Part shown: piece by piece, positions 1 through 7,192 of the stretch
How the letters are laid out: each line of letters starts with the position of its first letter
Position numbering within the stretch: position 1 is the stretch's first letter
NCBI RefSeq assembly: GCF_019904175.1
Contig: NZ_CP061913.1
Coordinates: 11,780,001-11,844,000, forward strand
Source: Dactylosporangium vinaceum
GTDB lineage: Bacteria; Actinomycetota; Actinomycetes; Mycobacteriales; Micromonosporaceae
Length of the DNA: 64,000 bases
Direction: 5' to 3'
The notes under the pieces: model-generated
What the model was told of the DNA's origin: nothing
The model's database searches: none
Seen by the model: only the letters and a program-made list of their open reading frames with translations
Position numbers and translations under genes: made by a program

Positions 1-178
1 GGGTGCCGCCCTCACTGCGGTCGACGATCTCGTCCGCATACCGCGTGAACCCGTACAAAGCGTGCACATGCCGGCGCTTCCACTCCGGCAGCAGTCGCGT
101 CGCGAGGTAATAGGTGCGACCGTGGAACCGATGCAACTCGCGGCACCGCTCGTACGCAGCGGCAAGGGACGCATCCAT
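1..178 (-). CDS. crtB: Phytoene synthase, N-terminal part (runs off left edge)
   Basis: The reverse strand reads an ATG at 178 preceded by a GGAGG ribosome site. The 59 visible codons include WKRRHVHALYGFTRYADEIVD-type sequence typical of the phytoene/squalene synthase family. The Asp-rich DEIVD stretch is the first Mg-diphosphate binding motif. The enzyme condenses two geranylgeranyl diphosphates to phytoene, the first committed carotenoid step. It is divergent from crtI across a roughly 100 bp intergenic region that may hold a shared operator. The rest of the gene lies outside the window. Confidence 0.88.
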   Translation of the reverse strand, partial: MDASLAAAYERCRELHRFHGRTYYLATRLLPEWKRRHVHALYGFTRYADEIVDRSEGGT

Positions 179-191
179 CTGACCTCCAAGT

Positions 192-222
192 TTGCGTCCA
201 ATCGACGCGCGAATCGACGCAA
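192..222. promoter_or_regulatory. Candidate operator between crtB and crtI
   Basis: A perfect 7 bp inverted repeat, TTGCGTC (192-198) and GACGCAA (216-222), encloses two direct copies of AATCGACGC (200-208 and 212-220) set 12 bp apart. The element lies 14-44 bp upstream of the crtB start and 58-88 bp upstream of crtI. The position fits a control site for the divergent carotenoid genes. A MerR/B12 regulator is encoded 2 kb away. Binding is inference only. Confidence 0.4.
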
Positions 223-279
223 GCCCGAGCCTACGCTACCCTTGCGAGCACAGCTACCCGAAACCCACAGGGGGACACC

Positions 280-1770
280 ATGCGAACCGTTGAAGGGCGG
301 ACGGATCGCGTTGTGATCGTCGGCGCCGGGCTCGGCGGGCTGGCCGCGGCGATCCGGCTCGCGGCCGCAGGGCGCAGCGTCACCCTCCTGGAGCGGGAGG
401 ACCACCCGGGCGGCCGGGCCGGGCGCCTGGAGCTCGACGGCTACCGGTTCGACACCGGCCCGACCGTGCTCACCATGCCGGAGCTGCTCGAAGACGTGCT
501 GGCGACGGTCGGCGAGGATCTCTCGGCCTGGCTGCCGATGCGGAAGCTGGACCCCGCGTATCGCGCCCACTTCCCCGACGGCTCGACCCTCGACGTCATC
601 GCCGACACCGCGCGCATGGCCGGTGAGGTCGCGCGGGTCTGCGGGTCGCGGGAGGCGGACGGATACCTCCGCTTCGTCGACCACGCCCGCGAGCTCTGGG
701 ACCTGGAGCGCACCGACTTCATCGACCGCAACCTGGACCGGCCCACCGACCTCGTCACCGCCAACCTGTGGCGGCTGTTCCGCCGCGGCGGCTTCCGGCG
801 GCTGCAGTCCAAGGTCGACTCGTACTTCAAGGACCCGCGGACCCGCCGCATCTTCTCGTTCCAGGCGATGTACGCCGGCGTCGCGCCGCACCAGGCCCTC
901 GCCCTCTACGCGGTCATCGCCTATCTCGATTCGGTCGCCGGCGTGTACTTCCCCGAGGGCGGCATCCACGCGGTGCCCCGGGCGCTCGCCGGAGTCGCCG
1001 AGAAGCACGGCGTGGAGATCGTCTACGGCGCCGAGGTGAGCCGGGTCGAGGTCGCCAACGGCCGCGCCACTGGCGTGTCCACATCGGACGGTCGCCGGTT
1101 CCCCGCGGACGTCGTGGTGCTCAACCCGGACCTGCCCGTCGCCTACCGCGACCTGCTCCCGCCGACCCGGTGGCGCAGCCCGCTGCTGGGCTCGCTGCGC
1201 TACTCGCCGTCCTGTGTGGTGCTGCACGCCGGCTCGCGCCAGGCGTACGGCGCCACGGCGCACCACAACATCCACTTCGGACGGTTGTGGCGCGAGTCGT
1301 TCGACGAGGTCATCAACCAGGGCCGGCTGATGAGCGACCCGTCGCTGCTGGTGACCAACCCGACGTACAGCGACCCCTCGCTCGCGCCCGAGGGCCGGCA
1401 GACCTACTACGTGCTGGCCCCGACGCCGAACCTCACCGCGAAGCTCCTGGACTGGCGGGGCTCGCTCGCCGGGACCTACCGCAGCGAGCTCATCGAGACG
1501 CTGGAGCAGCGAGGGTACGTCGGATTCGGCGACGGCATCGAAGTGTCGAAGTTCATCACGCCGGCCGACTGGGCCGATCAGGGCATGGCCGCCGGCACCC
1601 CGTTCGCCGCGGCCCATACACTGCGCCAGACCGGCCCCTTCCGGCCGGGCAACCTCCACCCCACACTGTCCAATGTGGTCTTCGTCGGCTCGGGCACCCA
1701 GCCCGGTGTCGGCGTGCCCATGGTGCTCATCTCCGGCCGTCTCGCGGCGAGCCGTGTCACGGGGGAGTAA
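280..1770 (+). CDS. crtI: Phytoene desaturase
   Basis: This 496-residue FAD-dependent desaturase converts phytoene to lycopene-type carotenes at the membrane. An N-terminal Rossmann motif VVIVGAGLGGLAAAIRL (about residues 11-27) binds the FAD ADP moiety. The C-terminus carries the CrtI-family FAD segment around VVFVGSGTQPGVGVPM (about 465-481). Length and both ends match the CrtI family. The ATG at 280 has a GGGGG ribosome site. It is divergent from crtB, and idi starts 1 bp after its stop, so crtI-idi-litR form an operon. A related desaturase such as CrtN/CrtO is possible, but the neighbouring crtB favours CrtI. Confidence 0.9.
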   Translation: MRTVEGRTDRVVIVGAGLGGLAAAIRLAAAGRSVTLLEREDHPGGRAGRLELDGYRFDTGPTVLTMPELLEDVLATVGEDLSAWLPMRKLDPAYRAHFPDGSTLDVIADTARMAGEVARVCGSREADGYLRFVDHARELWDLERTDFIDRNLDRPTDLVTANLWRLFRRGGFRRLQSKVDSYFKDPRTRRIFSFQAMYAGVAPHQALALYAVIAYLDSVAGVYFPEGGIHAVPRALAGVAEKHGVEIVYGAEVSRVEVANGRATGVSTSDGRRFPADVVVLNPDLPVAYRDLLPPTRWRSPLLGSLRYSPSCVVLHAGSRQAYGATAHHNIHFGRLWRESFDEVINQGRLMSDPSLLVTNPTYSDPSLAPEGRQTYYVLAPTPNLTAKLLDWRGSLAGTYRSELIETLEQRGYVGFGDGIEVSKFITPADWADQGMAAGTPFAAAHTLRQTGPFRPGNLHPTLSNVVFVGSGTQPGVGVPMVLISGRLAASRVTGE

Positions 1771-1771
1771 C

Positions 1772-2302
1772 TTGTCTCGCGAATCTCAGCTGGTCGAGCT
1801 GGTCACGCCGGACGGCGCAGCCGACGGCAGCGCCACCGTCGACGCCGCCCACCGCGCCCCGGGCCGGCTCCACCGCGCCTTCTCCGTGCTGCTCGTCGCG
1901 CCCGACGGCCGGATCCTGCTGCAGCAGCGGGCCGCGGCGAAGACTCGATTCGCGCTGCGCTGGGCCAACGCCTGCTGCGGGCACCCCGGCCCCGGCGAGC
2001 CCGTCGCCACCGCGGCGGCGCGCCGGCTCAGCGAGGAGCTCGGGGTTTCCGCACCGCCGTTGCAAGAGGTCGGGGTGTACCTCTACCAGGCCGACGACCC
2101 CGACTCCGGACGTGTCGAGTTCGAGTTCGACCACGTGCTCGTGGGGCCGTACGACGGCGACGTGCGCGCCGACCCGGCCGAGGTCGCCGAGGTCGAGTGG
2201 GTCCACCCGGACGAGCTCGCCGACCGGCTGAAGCGCTTCCCCGACTTCTACGCGCCGTGGCTGGCCGGTGTACTCGATGCGTGGCGGTCGGCCGCGGCAT
2301 GA
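1772..2302 (+). CDS. idi: Isopentenyl-diphosphate delta-isomerase, type I
   Basis: A 176-residue Nudix-fold enzyme that interconverts IPP and DMAPP to supply carotenoid precursors. Recognisable segments are RLHRAFSVLL near the N-terminus, NACCGHPGPGE with the catalytic Cys, the Nudix-like helix AARRLSEELG and EVEWVHPDEL with the acidic catalytic region. I chose the TTG at 1772 because GGGGGAG (1761-1767) sits 4 nt upstream, overlapping the crtI stop. The downstream regulator starts inside the idi stop codon (ATGA), so the three genes are probably translationally coupled. Confidence 0.92.
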   Translation: MSRESQLVELVTPDGAADGSATVDAAHRAPGRLHRAFSVLLVAPDGRILLQQRAAAKTRFALRWANACCGHPGPGEPVATAAARRLSEELGVSAPPLQEVGVYLYQADDPDSGRVEFEFDHVLVGPYDGDVRADPAEVAEVEWVHPDELADRLKRFPDFYAPWLAGVLDAWRSAAA

Positions 2303-3177
2303 GCAACCCCGCCGCCGCCTACTCGGCCGGTGCCGTGGCGCGGCGGCTCGGCGTCGCCGTGACGACCCTGCGCACGTGGCACCAGCGCTACGGCATGGGT
2401 CCGTCGCTGCACGAGCCGGGGCATCATCGGCGGTACACCGAACAGGACATCAAGCGCCTCGAGCTCATGCAGCGCCTGATCTTCGAGGGCGTCGCCCCCG
2501 CCGAGGCCGCCCGCTGGGCCCGGCGCCCCACGCCCGACGCCCCGGTCGCCGCACCGCTCGCGGCGCCGGACTTCACGTCGGCCGTCCGCGGACTCAACCG
2601 CGCCGCGATGCGCCTGGACGCGCCCGCCGTGCGCCAGCGCATCGCCGAGGCCGTCCGCGAGCTCGGGGTCATCGCGGCCTGGGACGGCGTGCTGCGGCCG
2701 GTGCTGGCGGCGATCGGCGAGCGGTACGCCGCGACGGGCGAGCTCGTCGAGGTCGAGCACCTGGTCTCGGGGTGCATCAGCGCCGTGTTCGGGGCGGTGC
2801 CGCAGCCGGGTGGGGAAGTACCAACCCGAATTCTTCTGGCTTGTGCAGATGACGAGCAGCACAGTCTGCCCATCGAAGCGGTCGCGGCCGCGCTGGCGGC
2901 CGACGGCGTCCCCACCCGGTCGCTCGGCGCGCGGGTGCCTCCCGAGGCCCTGACCGCCGCGGTGCGCCGGACGGGCCCCGCGGCAGTGCTCGTCTGGTCG
3001 CAGATCCGGTCCACGGGCGGGCCGGCCCAGCTGGCGGCGATCCTCGCCGAGCGGAGCCGGCCACTCGTCGTCGCCGCGGGCGGCCCGGGCTGGCATCGGC
3101 CGTCCGTACCGGCGGGTGTGGTACTTCCGGACAGTCTCGCCGAGGCGGTAGTCGCACTGACGTCAGCGCTCACCTAG
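2299..3177 (+). CDS. MerR-family regulator with B12-binding domain (LitR/CarH-like)
   Basis: A 292-residue protein. Residues 8-75 form a MerR helix-turn-helix (AGAVARRLGVAVTTLRTWHQRYG). This is followed by a helical bundle and a cobalamin-binding Rossmann domain (about 175-290). In CarH/LitR the light-sensing adenosylcobalamin is held by a W-x9-EH motif plus an axial His. Here the motif reads Tyr143-x9-Glu153-His154, and His188 in DDEQHSLP is in place for the axial ligand. It overlaps the idi stop by 4 bp. Known family members repress carotenoid genes in the dark, so autoregulation of this operon and crtB is likely. The Trp-to-Tyr change may alter light response or cofactor choice. Confidence 0.82.
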   Translation: MSNPAAAYSAGAVARRLGVAVTTLRTWHQRYGMGPSLHEPGHHRRYTEQDIKRLELMQRLIFEGVAPAEAARWARRPTPDAPVAAPLAAPDFTSAVRGLNRAAMRLDAPAVRQRIAEAVRELGVIAAWDGVLRPVLAAIGERYAATGELVEVEHLVSGCISAVFGAVPQPGGEVPTRILLACADDEQHSLPIEAVAAALAADGVPTRSLGARVPPEALTAAVRRTGPAAVLVWSQIRSTGGPAQLAAILAERSRPLVVAAGGPGWHRPSVPAGVVLPDSLAEAVVALTSALT

Positions 3178-3312
3178 TCATCTGCGTAAAAGTCCCTTGC
3201 CCCTGTACTCCCGGGTTCGTGCCACGGGCTGAACGCGGGAAGACACTGACTGTCTCGAATAAGTAACGTGTGGCTCCGTCAGCAAGAACCCGAATACCCC
3301 TCGGAGCCCCTC

Positions 3313-4215
3313 ATGCCTCGTGTACGACTCGCAGCGTTGGGAGCAGTGATCAGCGCCTGCGCCCTGGTGGTTCTCGCCGGCTGCTCGTCCGACGCCCCGT
3401 CTGCCGCCTCGTGGCACGCATCCGGCTCCGGGTCCGCCCAGGGCCTCGCCGGCCAGGGCGGCGGCGACCCGATCGCCCACCCGATCGCCGCGCCCGGATC
3501 GGTGACCCCCTCGGCCGCGGCCTCCGCCTCGGCTTCGCCGTCCGCGTCGGCCTCCGCTTCCACGTCGGCCTCGGCCTCCCCCTCCGCGTCCGCCTCACCC
3601 AGCACTCCAGGTGACAGCATCATCCGCACGACGGGTGACCAGACGGTGGCGCTGACCTTCGACGACGGCCCCGGCCCGGACACGCCGACGATCCTCAAGA
3701 TGCTGCGCGACCAGGGCATCAAGGCCACGTTCTGCGTCATCGGGCAGAACGTGAAGCAGTACCCGCAGTACGTGCAGCAGATCGTCGCGGACGGCCACAC
3801 GCTGTGCAACCACACCTGGAACCACGACGAGGCCCTGGGCAAGAAGTCAGCGGACACCATCCGCGCCGACCTGCAGAAGACGAGCGACGAAATCCACAAA
3901 GCAGTGCCGGACGCCAAGGTTCTGTACTTCCGCCACCCGGGCGGCAACTTCACCCCGCTCGCCGTCCAGATCGCCGCGGAGCTGGGCATGAAGTCCCTGG
4001 GCTGGAGCGTCGACCCGTGGGACTGGAACGTCAAGAAGTGGCAGGGCCAGCAGATGACCAACCACATCTGCTCGGTAGTGAGGAACAACACGAAGCCCGG
4101 CTCAATCGTCCTCTCCCACGACGGCGGCGGCGACCGCAGCGCCACGATGGCCGCGTACAAGACGCTGCTGCCAGAGCTCAAGGGCAAGTTCACGCTGGTA
4201 GCGATGCCTGTCTGA
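3313..4215 (+). CDS. Polysaccharide deacetylase lipoprotein (NodB homology domain)
   Basis: A 300-residue carbohydrate esterase 4 protein. The lipoprotein signal ends at VVLAGC. A Ser/Ala-rich linker (about residues 65-98) follows, then the NodB domain. CE4 motifs are present: TFDDGPGPDTP (metal Asp pair), HTWNH (the H-x3-H metal site), RHPGGNF, DPWDWN and LSHDGGGDR (catalytic His). It likely removes acetyl groups from peptidoglycan or another N-acetylated glycan outside the membrane. The ATG at 3313 has CGGAG upstream and directly precedes the signal peptide; a longer in-frame start lacks one. The low-complexity linker is typical of actinomycete surface enzymes. Confidence 0.9.
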   Translation: MPRVRLAALGAVISACALVVLAGCSSDAPSAASWHASGSGSAQGLAGQGGGDPIAHPIAAPGSVTPSAAASASASPSASASASTSASASPSASASPSTPGDSIIRTTGDQTVALTFDDGPGPDTPTILKMLRDQGIKATFCVIGQNVKQYPQYVQQIVADGHTLCNHTWNHDEALGKKSADTIRADLQKTSDEIHKAVPDAKVLYFRHPGGNFTPLAVQIAAELGMKSLGWSVDPWDWNVKKWQGQQMTNHICSVVRNNTKPGSIVLSHDGGGDRSATMAAYKTLLPELKGKFTLVAMPV

Positions 4216-4245
4216 GCCGGTCCGGACTCGCCGGGGGATACTCAT

Positions 4246-4275
4246 TTGGAGAACGCGTGAGGGGTCACGTATGCT
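4246..4275 (+). promoter_or_regulatory. Candidate promoter of the tRNA cluster
   Basis: TTGGAG (4246-4251) and TATGCT (4270-4275) are separated by 18 bp, about 72 bp upstream of tRNA-Glu. This fits a housekeeping sigma promoter for the Glu-Asp-Phe transcript. Confidence 0.5.
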
Positions 4276-4347
4276 CTGAAAGCCTCCGGCGGGGCCGGAT
4301 GGGAGCAACACCGCGTTAGTCGTGCAATATGCGATGATAGCGGGGCC

Positions 4348-4420
4348 GCCCTCATCGTCTAGCGGCCCAGGACGCCGCCCTTTCAAGGCGGTAGCACGGG
4401 TTCGAATCCCGTTGGGGGCA
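4348..4420 (+). tRNA. tRNA-Glu (UUC)
   Basis: A 73 nt cloverleaf. The acceptor GCCCTCA pairs with TGGGGGC. The anticodon arm CCGCC-CTTTCAA-GGCGG gives anticodon UUC. The T-loop TTCGAAT is standard. CCA is not encoded. It is the first gene of a tRNA cluster. Confidence 0.96.
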
Positions 4421-4460
4421 CGGTCTCGCACCTCGGTGCGGGTTGGTAAGTGAATAGCTA

Positions 4461-4534
4461 GGTCCTGTGGAGCAGTTGGAGTGCTCGCCGCCCTGTCAAG
4501 GCGGAGGTCGCGGGTTCAAGTCCCGTCAGGACCG
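4461..4534 (+). tRNA. tRNA-Asp (GUC)
   Basis: A 74 nt cloverleaf. The acceptor GGTCCTG pairs with CAGGACC. The anticodon arm CCGCC-CTGTCAA-GGCGG gives GUC. The T-loop is TTCAAGT and the discriminator base is G. It lies 40 bp after tRNA-Glu. Confidence 0.96.
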
Positions 4535-4563
4535 CAAGGCCCACCTTGTTCTTGGGTCACTCT

Positions 4564-4637
4564 GGGCAGGTAGCTCAGTCGGTACGAGCGTCCGCCTGAA
4601 AAGCGGAAGGTCGGCGGTTCGACCCCGCCCCTGCCCA
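4564..4637 (+). tRNA. tRNA-Phe (GAA), integration target
   Basis: A 74 nt cloverleaf. The acceptor GGGCAGG pairs with CCTGCCC. The anticodon loop CTGAAAA gives GAA. CCA is not encoded. Its 3' half, from the anticodon loop onwards, is repeated at 5586 and 7200, which marks it as the attachment site of an integrated element. Confidence 0.96.
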
Positions 4638-4673
4638 CAAAGCTCTTCGCCGGGCTTTACAGACCCCGACCAG
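4595..4673 (+). repeat. att-like direct repeat, copy 1 (in intact tRNA-Phe)
   Basis: These 79 bp are identical to 5586-5664. They cover the tRNA-Phe anticodon loop to its 3' end and the first arm of the following terminator hairpin. Confidence 0.9.
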
Positions 4674-4697
4674 CGGCAACGCGGTCGGGGTCTTTGT
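4661..4697 (+). terminator. Rho-independent terminator of the tRNA cluster
   Basis: The arms AGACCCCGACC (4661-4671) and GGTCGGGGTCT (4683-4693) form a perfect 11 bp stem, followed by TTTG. Confidence 0.85.
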
Positions 4698-4886
4698 ATG
4701 TCAGGGCTCGCCGTGAAGATCCTTATGTAGCAACCGCAGCGGTCCCTGCAGCGGACGGTCGGTGCATGAGTGCTTGTGACGGAGTGGGTACTTCTAACTA
4801 CTCAACGTAGTCGCATTCGATCGGATCGCCGGCTGATGTTATCCGCGTGGGACACTGTCATGGCAGCTACCAGGAGGTGGACCAGC

Positions 4887-5444
4887 GTGAGCGTCAACGC
4901 ACTCGACCAGCATCACGGGCCGTGGTCCGAAGACGAATACTTCGCGCTCGGCGAGACGACGAACCGCTTCGAGCTGATCGACGGGAGCTTGTTGATGAGC
5001 CCGGCGCCGACCCCGCGCCACCAGCACCTCTCACGACGCTTGGCCAACGCGCTGGAGCCCGGGGCGTCGGCGGCTGGCCTGTGGACATTCGAAGCCGTGA
5101 ACCTGCGACTTCAGACCGATCGGATCGTGATCCCGGATCTGGCGGTCACCGACACCGACGAGCCAACCACGTTTGAGGTACCTGACGTGACCATGGTCGG
5201 CGAGGTTGTATCGCCCAAGAACGCCGCCGCGGACCGGTTGGTGAAGATGCAGCTCTACGCCGCCGCCAGGATCGGGTGGTACCTCCTCGCAGAGCGGGAC
5301 GAGGAAGTCCATGTGACACTGCGGCTGCTGCGCCTGGACGGCGGCCACTACGTCGAGCACGCGATCGCCAAGCACGGCGAGGTCCTCTCGTCCGAGGTGC
5401 CGTTCGCCATCGAGATCGACACCCGCAACCTGATGCGCCGCTGA
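4887..5444 (+). CDS. Uma2-family (DUF820) PD-(D/E)XK nuclease-like protein, copy A
   Basis: A 185-residue protein of the Uma2 family, a restriction-endonuclease-like fold of uncertain biological role. The expected catalytic layout is visible: IPDLAV (PD), GEVVSPKN (acidic residue), then Asp and Lys in the segment AADRLVKMQLYAAARIGWYLL. I chose the GTG at 4887 because AGGAGG lies 9 nt upstream and it aligns with the start of the second copy. It is clearly a paralogue of the gene at 5823 (shared PWxEDxYxALGET and ELIDGSLL). It sits alone between two tRNA-Phe 3' repeats, so it is probably cargo or a remnant of an integrated element. Confidence 0.85.
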   Translation: MSVNALDQHHGPWSEDEYFALGETTNRFELIDGSLLMSPAPTPRHQHLSRRLANALEPGASAAGLWTFEAVNLRLQTDRIVIPDLAVTDTDEPTTFEVPDVTMVGEVVSPKNAAADRLVKMQLYAAARIGWYLLAERDEEVHVTLRLLRLDGGHYVEHAIAKHGEVLSSEVPFAIEIDTRNLMRR

Positions 5445-5481
5445 ACGTGCCAGCAGCTTCCGACCTCACGAGGTCAGTCTG

Positions 5482-5502
5482 TGTAGCAACGCGTGTAGCA
5501 AC
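5482..5502 (+). repeat. Paired TGTAGCAAC repeats, pair A
   Basis: TGTAGCAAC occurs at 5482-5490 and 5494-5502, 12 bp centre to centre, 84 bp before a tRNA-Phe 3' copy. Single copies also lie at 4726-4734, 6501-6509 and 7107-7115. The layout resembles integrase arm-type sites or the vestigial 3' end of an integrase gene (the frame reads VATRVAT). Confidence 0.6.
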
Positions 5503-5578
5503 GGCCGCGTACAACCGCGCTCATCGCCGATCGACGCCAGACTGGATCGCAGCTCTGGATCGCCGACTGCGCGAGGCT

Positions 5579-5664
5579 GCTCAGACCTGAAAAGCGGAAG
5601 GTCGGCGGTTCGACCCCGCCCCTGCCCACAAAGCTCTTCGCCGGGCTTTACAGACCCCGACCAG
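5579..5664 (+). repeat. att-like direct repeat, copy 2
   Basis: It matches 4595-4673 over 79 bp (5586-5664) and 7193-7258 over 66 bp (5579-5644). It contains only the tRNA-Phe 3' half, so no functional tRNA is made here. The 378 bp between the two Uma2 genes (5445-5822) hold this copy, the TGTAGCAAC pair and a second terminator hairpin, and no convincing gene. Confidence 0.9.
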
Positions 5665-5690
5665 GCAGCAATGCCGGTCGGGGTCTTTGT
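5652..5690 (+). terminator. Second copy of the tRNA terminator hairpin
   Basis: AGACCCCGACC (5652-5662) and GGTCGGGGTCT (5676-5686) repeat the stem downstream of the intact tRNA-Phe with a different loop (itself able to pair GGCA/TGCC), followed by TTTG. It was carried with the att repeat. Confidence 0.75.
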
Positions 5691-5822
5691 ATGTGCGGCT
5701 CCCCATCACCATGATCATCCGCGACCCCTTTGGCGGCGGACGGTCGTCATCGCCGGCCGCCCGGCCCACCGTGAGAGACTGGCAGGGGCGGCAGCATTGC
5801 ATCCAGGGAGGTGGTCCACACC

Positions 5823-6380
5823 ATGAGCGTGGCAACAATGGAGCACGCTGGCCCCTGGAATGAGGACGACTACCTCGCACTGGGCGAAACGCCGAACCGG
5901 ATCGAACTGATCGACGGGAGCCTGCTGGTGAGTCCCGCGCCGAGCTCGCGCCACCAGCGTCTCTCGCGTCGCATCGCCAACCAGCTGGACGCACCCGCTT
6001 CATCCGCAGGCCTGCTCGTCTACGAAGCGGTGAACGTCCGGTTGCACACAGACCGCCTCGTTATCCCCGACCTCGCGATCGTGGACACGACCGACGACTT
6101 CGTGGTCGTAGATGCGGCGCACGTCGCGCTCGTCGGCGAGATCGTCTCACCCGGCAACGCGGCCGCGGACCGCGTCATGAAAATGCACTTCTACGCCGCT
6201 GCGCGAATCGAGTGGTACCTCCTCGTCGAACAGGAATCGTCGGACTCGCTGACCCTCCGGCTCAACCGGCTCGATGGCACTCACTACGTCGAAGCTTCGG
6301 TTGCCAAGTCCGGCGAGAGCCTCAACGCCGACCATCCCTTCCCGTTCCAGCTGGACACTCACTCGCTTCTCGCCTCATAG
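5823..6380 (+). CDS. Uma2-family (DUF820) PD-(D/E)XK nuclease-like protein, copy B
   Basis: A 185-residue paralogue of the gene at 4887 with the same length. It keeps the putative catalytic residues: IPDLAI, GEIVSPGN, then D and K in AADRVMKMHFYAAARIEWYLL. The ATG at 5823 follows GGGAGG by 11 nt, matching the spacing of the first copy. Sequence divergence between the two copies is well beyond a recent duplication. This suggests two related elements inserted at the same tRNA rather than local copying. The function of Uma2 proteins is not established. Confidence 0.85.
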   Translation: MSVATMEHAGPWNEDDYLALGETPNRIELIDGSLLVSPAPSSRHQRLSRRIANQLDAPASSAGLLVYEAVNVRLHTDRLVIPDLAIVDTTDDFVVVDAAHVALVGEIVSPGNAAADRVMKMHFYAAARIEWYLLVEQESSDSLTLRLNRLDGTHYVEASVAKSGESLNADHPFPFQLDTHSLLAS

Positions 6381-6394
6381 CTCGGCCGTCTCCA

Positions 6395-6415
6395 TGTAGC
6401 AATGCGTGTAGCAAC
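6395..6415 (+). repeat. Paired TGTAGCAA(C/T) repeats, pair B
   Basis: TGTAGCAAT (6395-6403) and TGTAGCAAC (6407-6415) have the same 12 bp phasing as the pair at 5482. They sit just after the second Uma2 gene, mirroring the first module. The rest of 6381-6629 shows one further copy (6501) and no gene. Confidence 0.6.
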
Positions 6416-6629
6416 GGGGCCGTACGGCGCCGACCGCCTGCTGTCGGACTCACACTCGTTCGCCACGGTCAGGGCTCCCATCACACAGAGCGCTCACCCG
6501 TGTAGCAACGGCATGCCGCGCCACAGCGGATGGTCGAACCCGCGGGTCGCGGACCTGCCGCGTCTTCTCGGGCGGGCGTATCGTTGAGTGGCGCCCAGTC
6601 AGCGGTGGTGGCGGGAGTGGAGGCACGGC

Positions 6630-6833
6630 GTGACCAGCGAGGCGACCGAGATGATCACGGTTCCCCGGGCCGAGTTCGATGCCATGCAGGCAGAGCTCAA
6701 GCGTCTCCGCCGAGAGGCTGCACGCGACGTCGCGTTGACAACTATGCGAGCGGACCGCGGTCCCGAAGCCGGCGACGAGGCCCGCATGTTCACGCGGAAG
6801 CAGCTGGCCGAGGCGTGGGGAATTCGTGCCTGA
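6630..6833 (+). CDS. Small antitoxin-like protein
   Basis: A 67-residue acidic/basic protein. It contains a short ITVPRAEFDAMQAELKRLRRE segment, predicted as a helix or short coiled coil, and ends in RKQLAEAWGIRA, which looks like the start of a helix-turn-helix. The GTG at 6630 has GGAG upstream. Its stop overlaps the start of the next reading frame by 8 bp, the usual arrangement of an antitoxin with its toxin. The domain is not recognised with confidence, and the C-terminus may be truncated. Confidence 0.45.
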   Translation: MTSEATEMITVPRAEFDAMQAELKRLRREAARDVALTTMRADRGPEAGDEARMFTRKQLAEAWGIRA

Positions 6834-7094
6834 ACGGCAAATACGTTTCCCCGAGCAAGCGTGGCAACAGGTAGAGGCGCTGCCCAGCGACTGCGATGGA
6901 CAGTCCAGCGTGCGATCTTCCACCTCCTCGATGAGCCGGTCCCTGCACTCGCCGACCCGTTCCCACCGGGCGATCCGTTGCCAGGCGCCTATGAACTTCA
7001 CTTACCCGCGGACGGTGTGACCATCTGGTACATGATCACGCCACACGAGGGGAGCGAGATCATCAGCATTCAGCTCGTGCGAGCCGACACCTGA
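6826..7094 (+). pseudogene. Frameshifted RelE/ParE-like toxin gene
   Basis: Frame 1 from the GTG at 6826 reads MPERQIRFPEQAWQQVEALPSD. The sequence then continues sensibly only in another frame: LRWTVQRAIFHLLDEPV, ending WYMITPHEGSEIISIQLVRADT. A single lost base near 6888-6892 explains the shift. The joined product of about 89 residues has the size and strand-rich C-terminus of RelE/ParE-type toxins. That assignment is by shape and context only. The preceding antitoxin-like frame overlaps it. Confidence 0.5.
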
Positions 7095-7192
7095 GGTAGC
7101 AGTGCATGTAGCAACGGCGCCGAACGGCCGCGACCATGGACGGCCAGGACCGGACGCTTCAGCGAGGTCAAGGGGCTCCTCTAAGCAGGTTC

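Noticed and set aside
62..316. A plus-strand frame upstream of crtI
   Set aside because: It lies opposite the clear N-terminus of phytoene synthase and has no family resemblance.
3520..3600. A tandem-repeat-like GCC/TCG-rich stretch
   Set aside because: It is the Ser/Ala linker of the deacetylase, not an independent repeat element.
4467..4730. An open frame running through tRNA-Asp and tRNA-Phe
   Set aside because: It translates tRNA sequence. The cloverleaf genes are unambiguous.
5276..5590. A frame containing VATRVAT and ending just before the second tRNA-Phe repeat
   Set aside because: It may be a relic integrase tail, but most of it overlaps the Uma2 gene in another frame, and no integrase catalytic motif remains, so it is discussed as a repeat instead of a gene.
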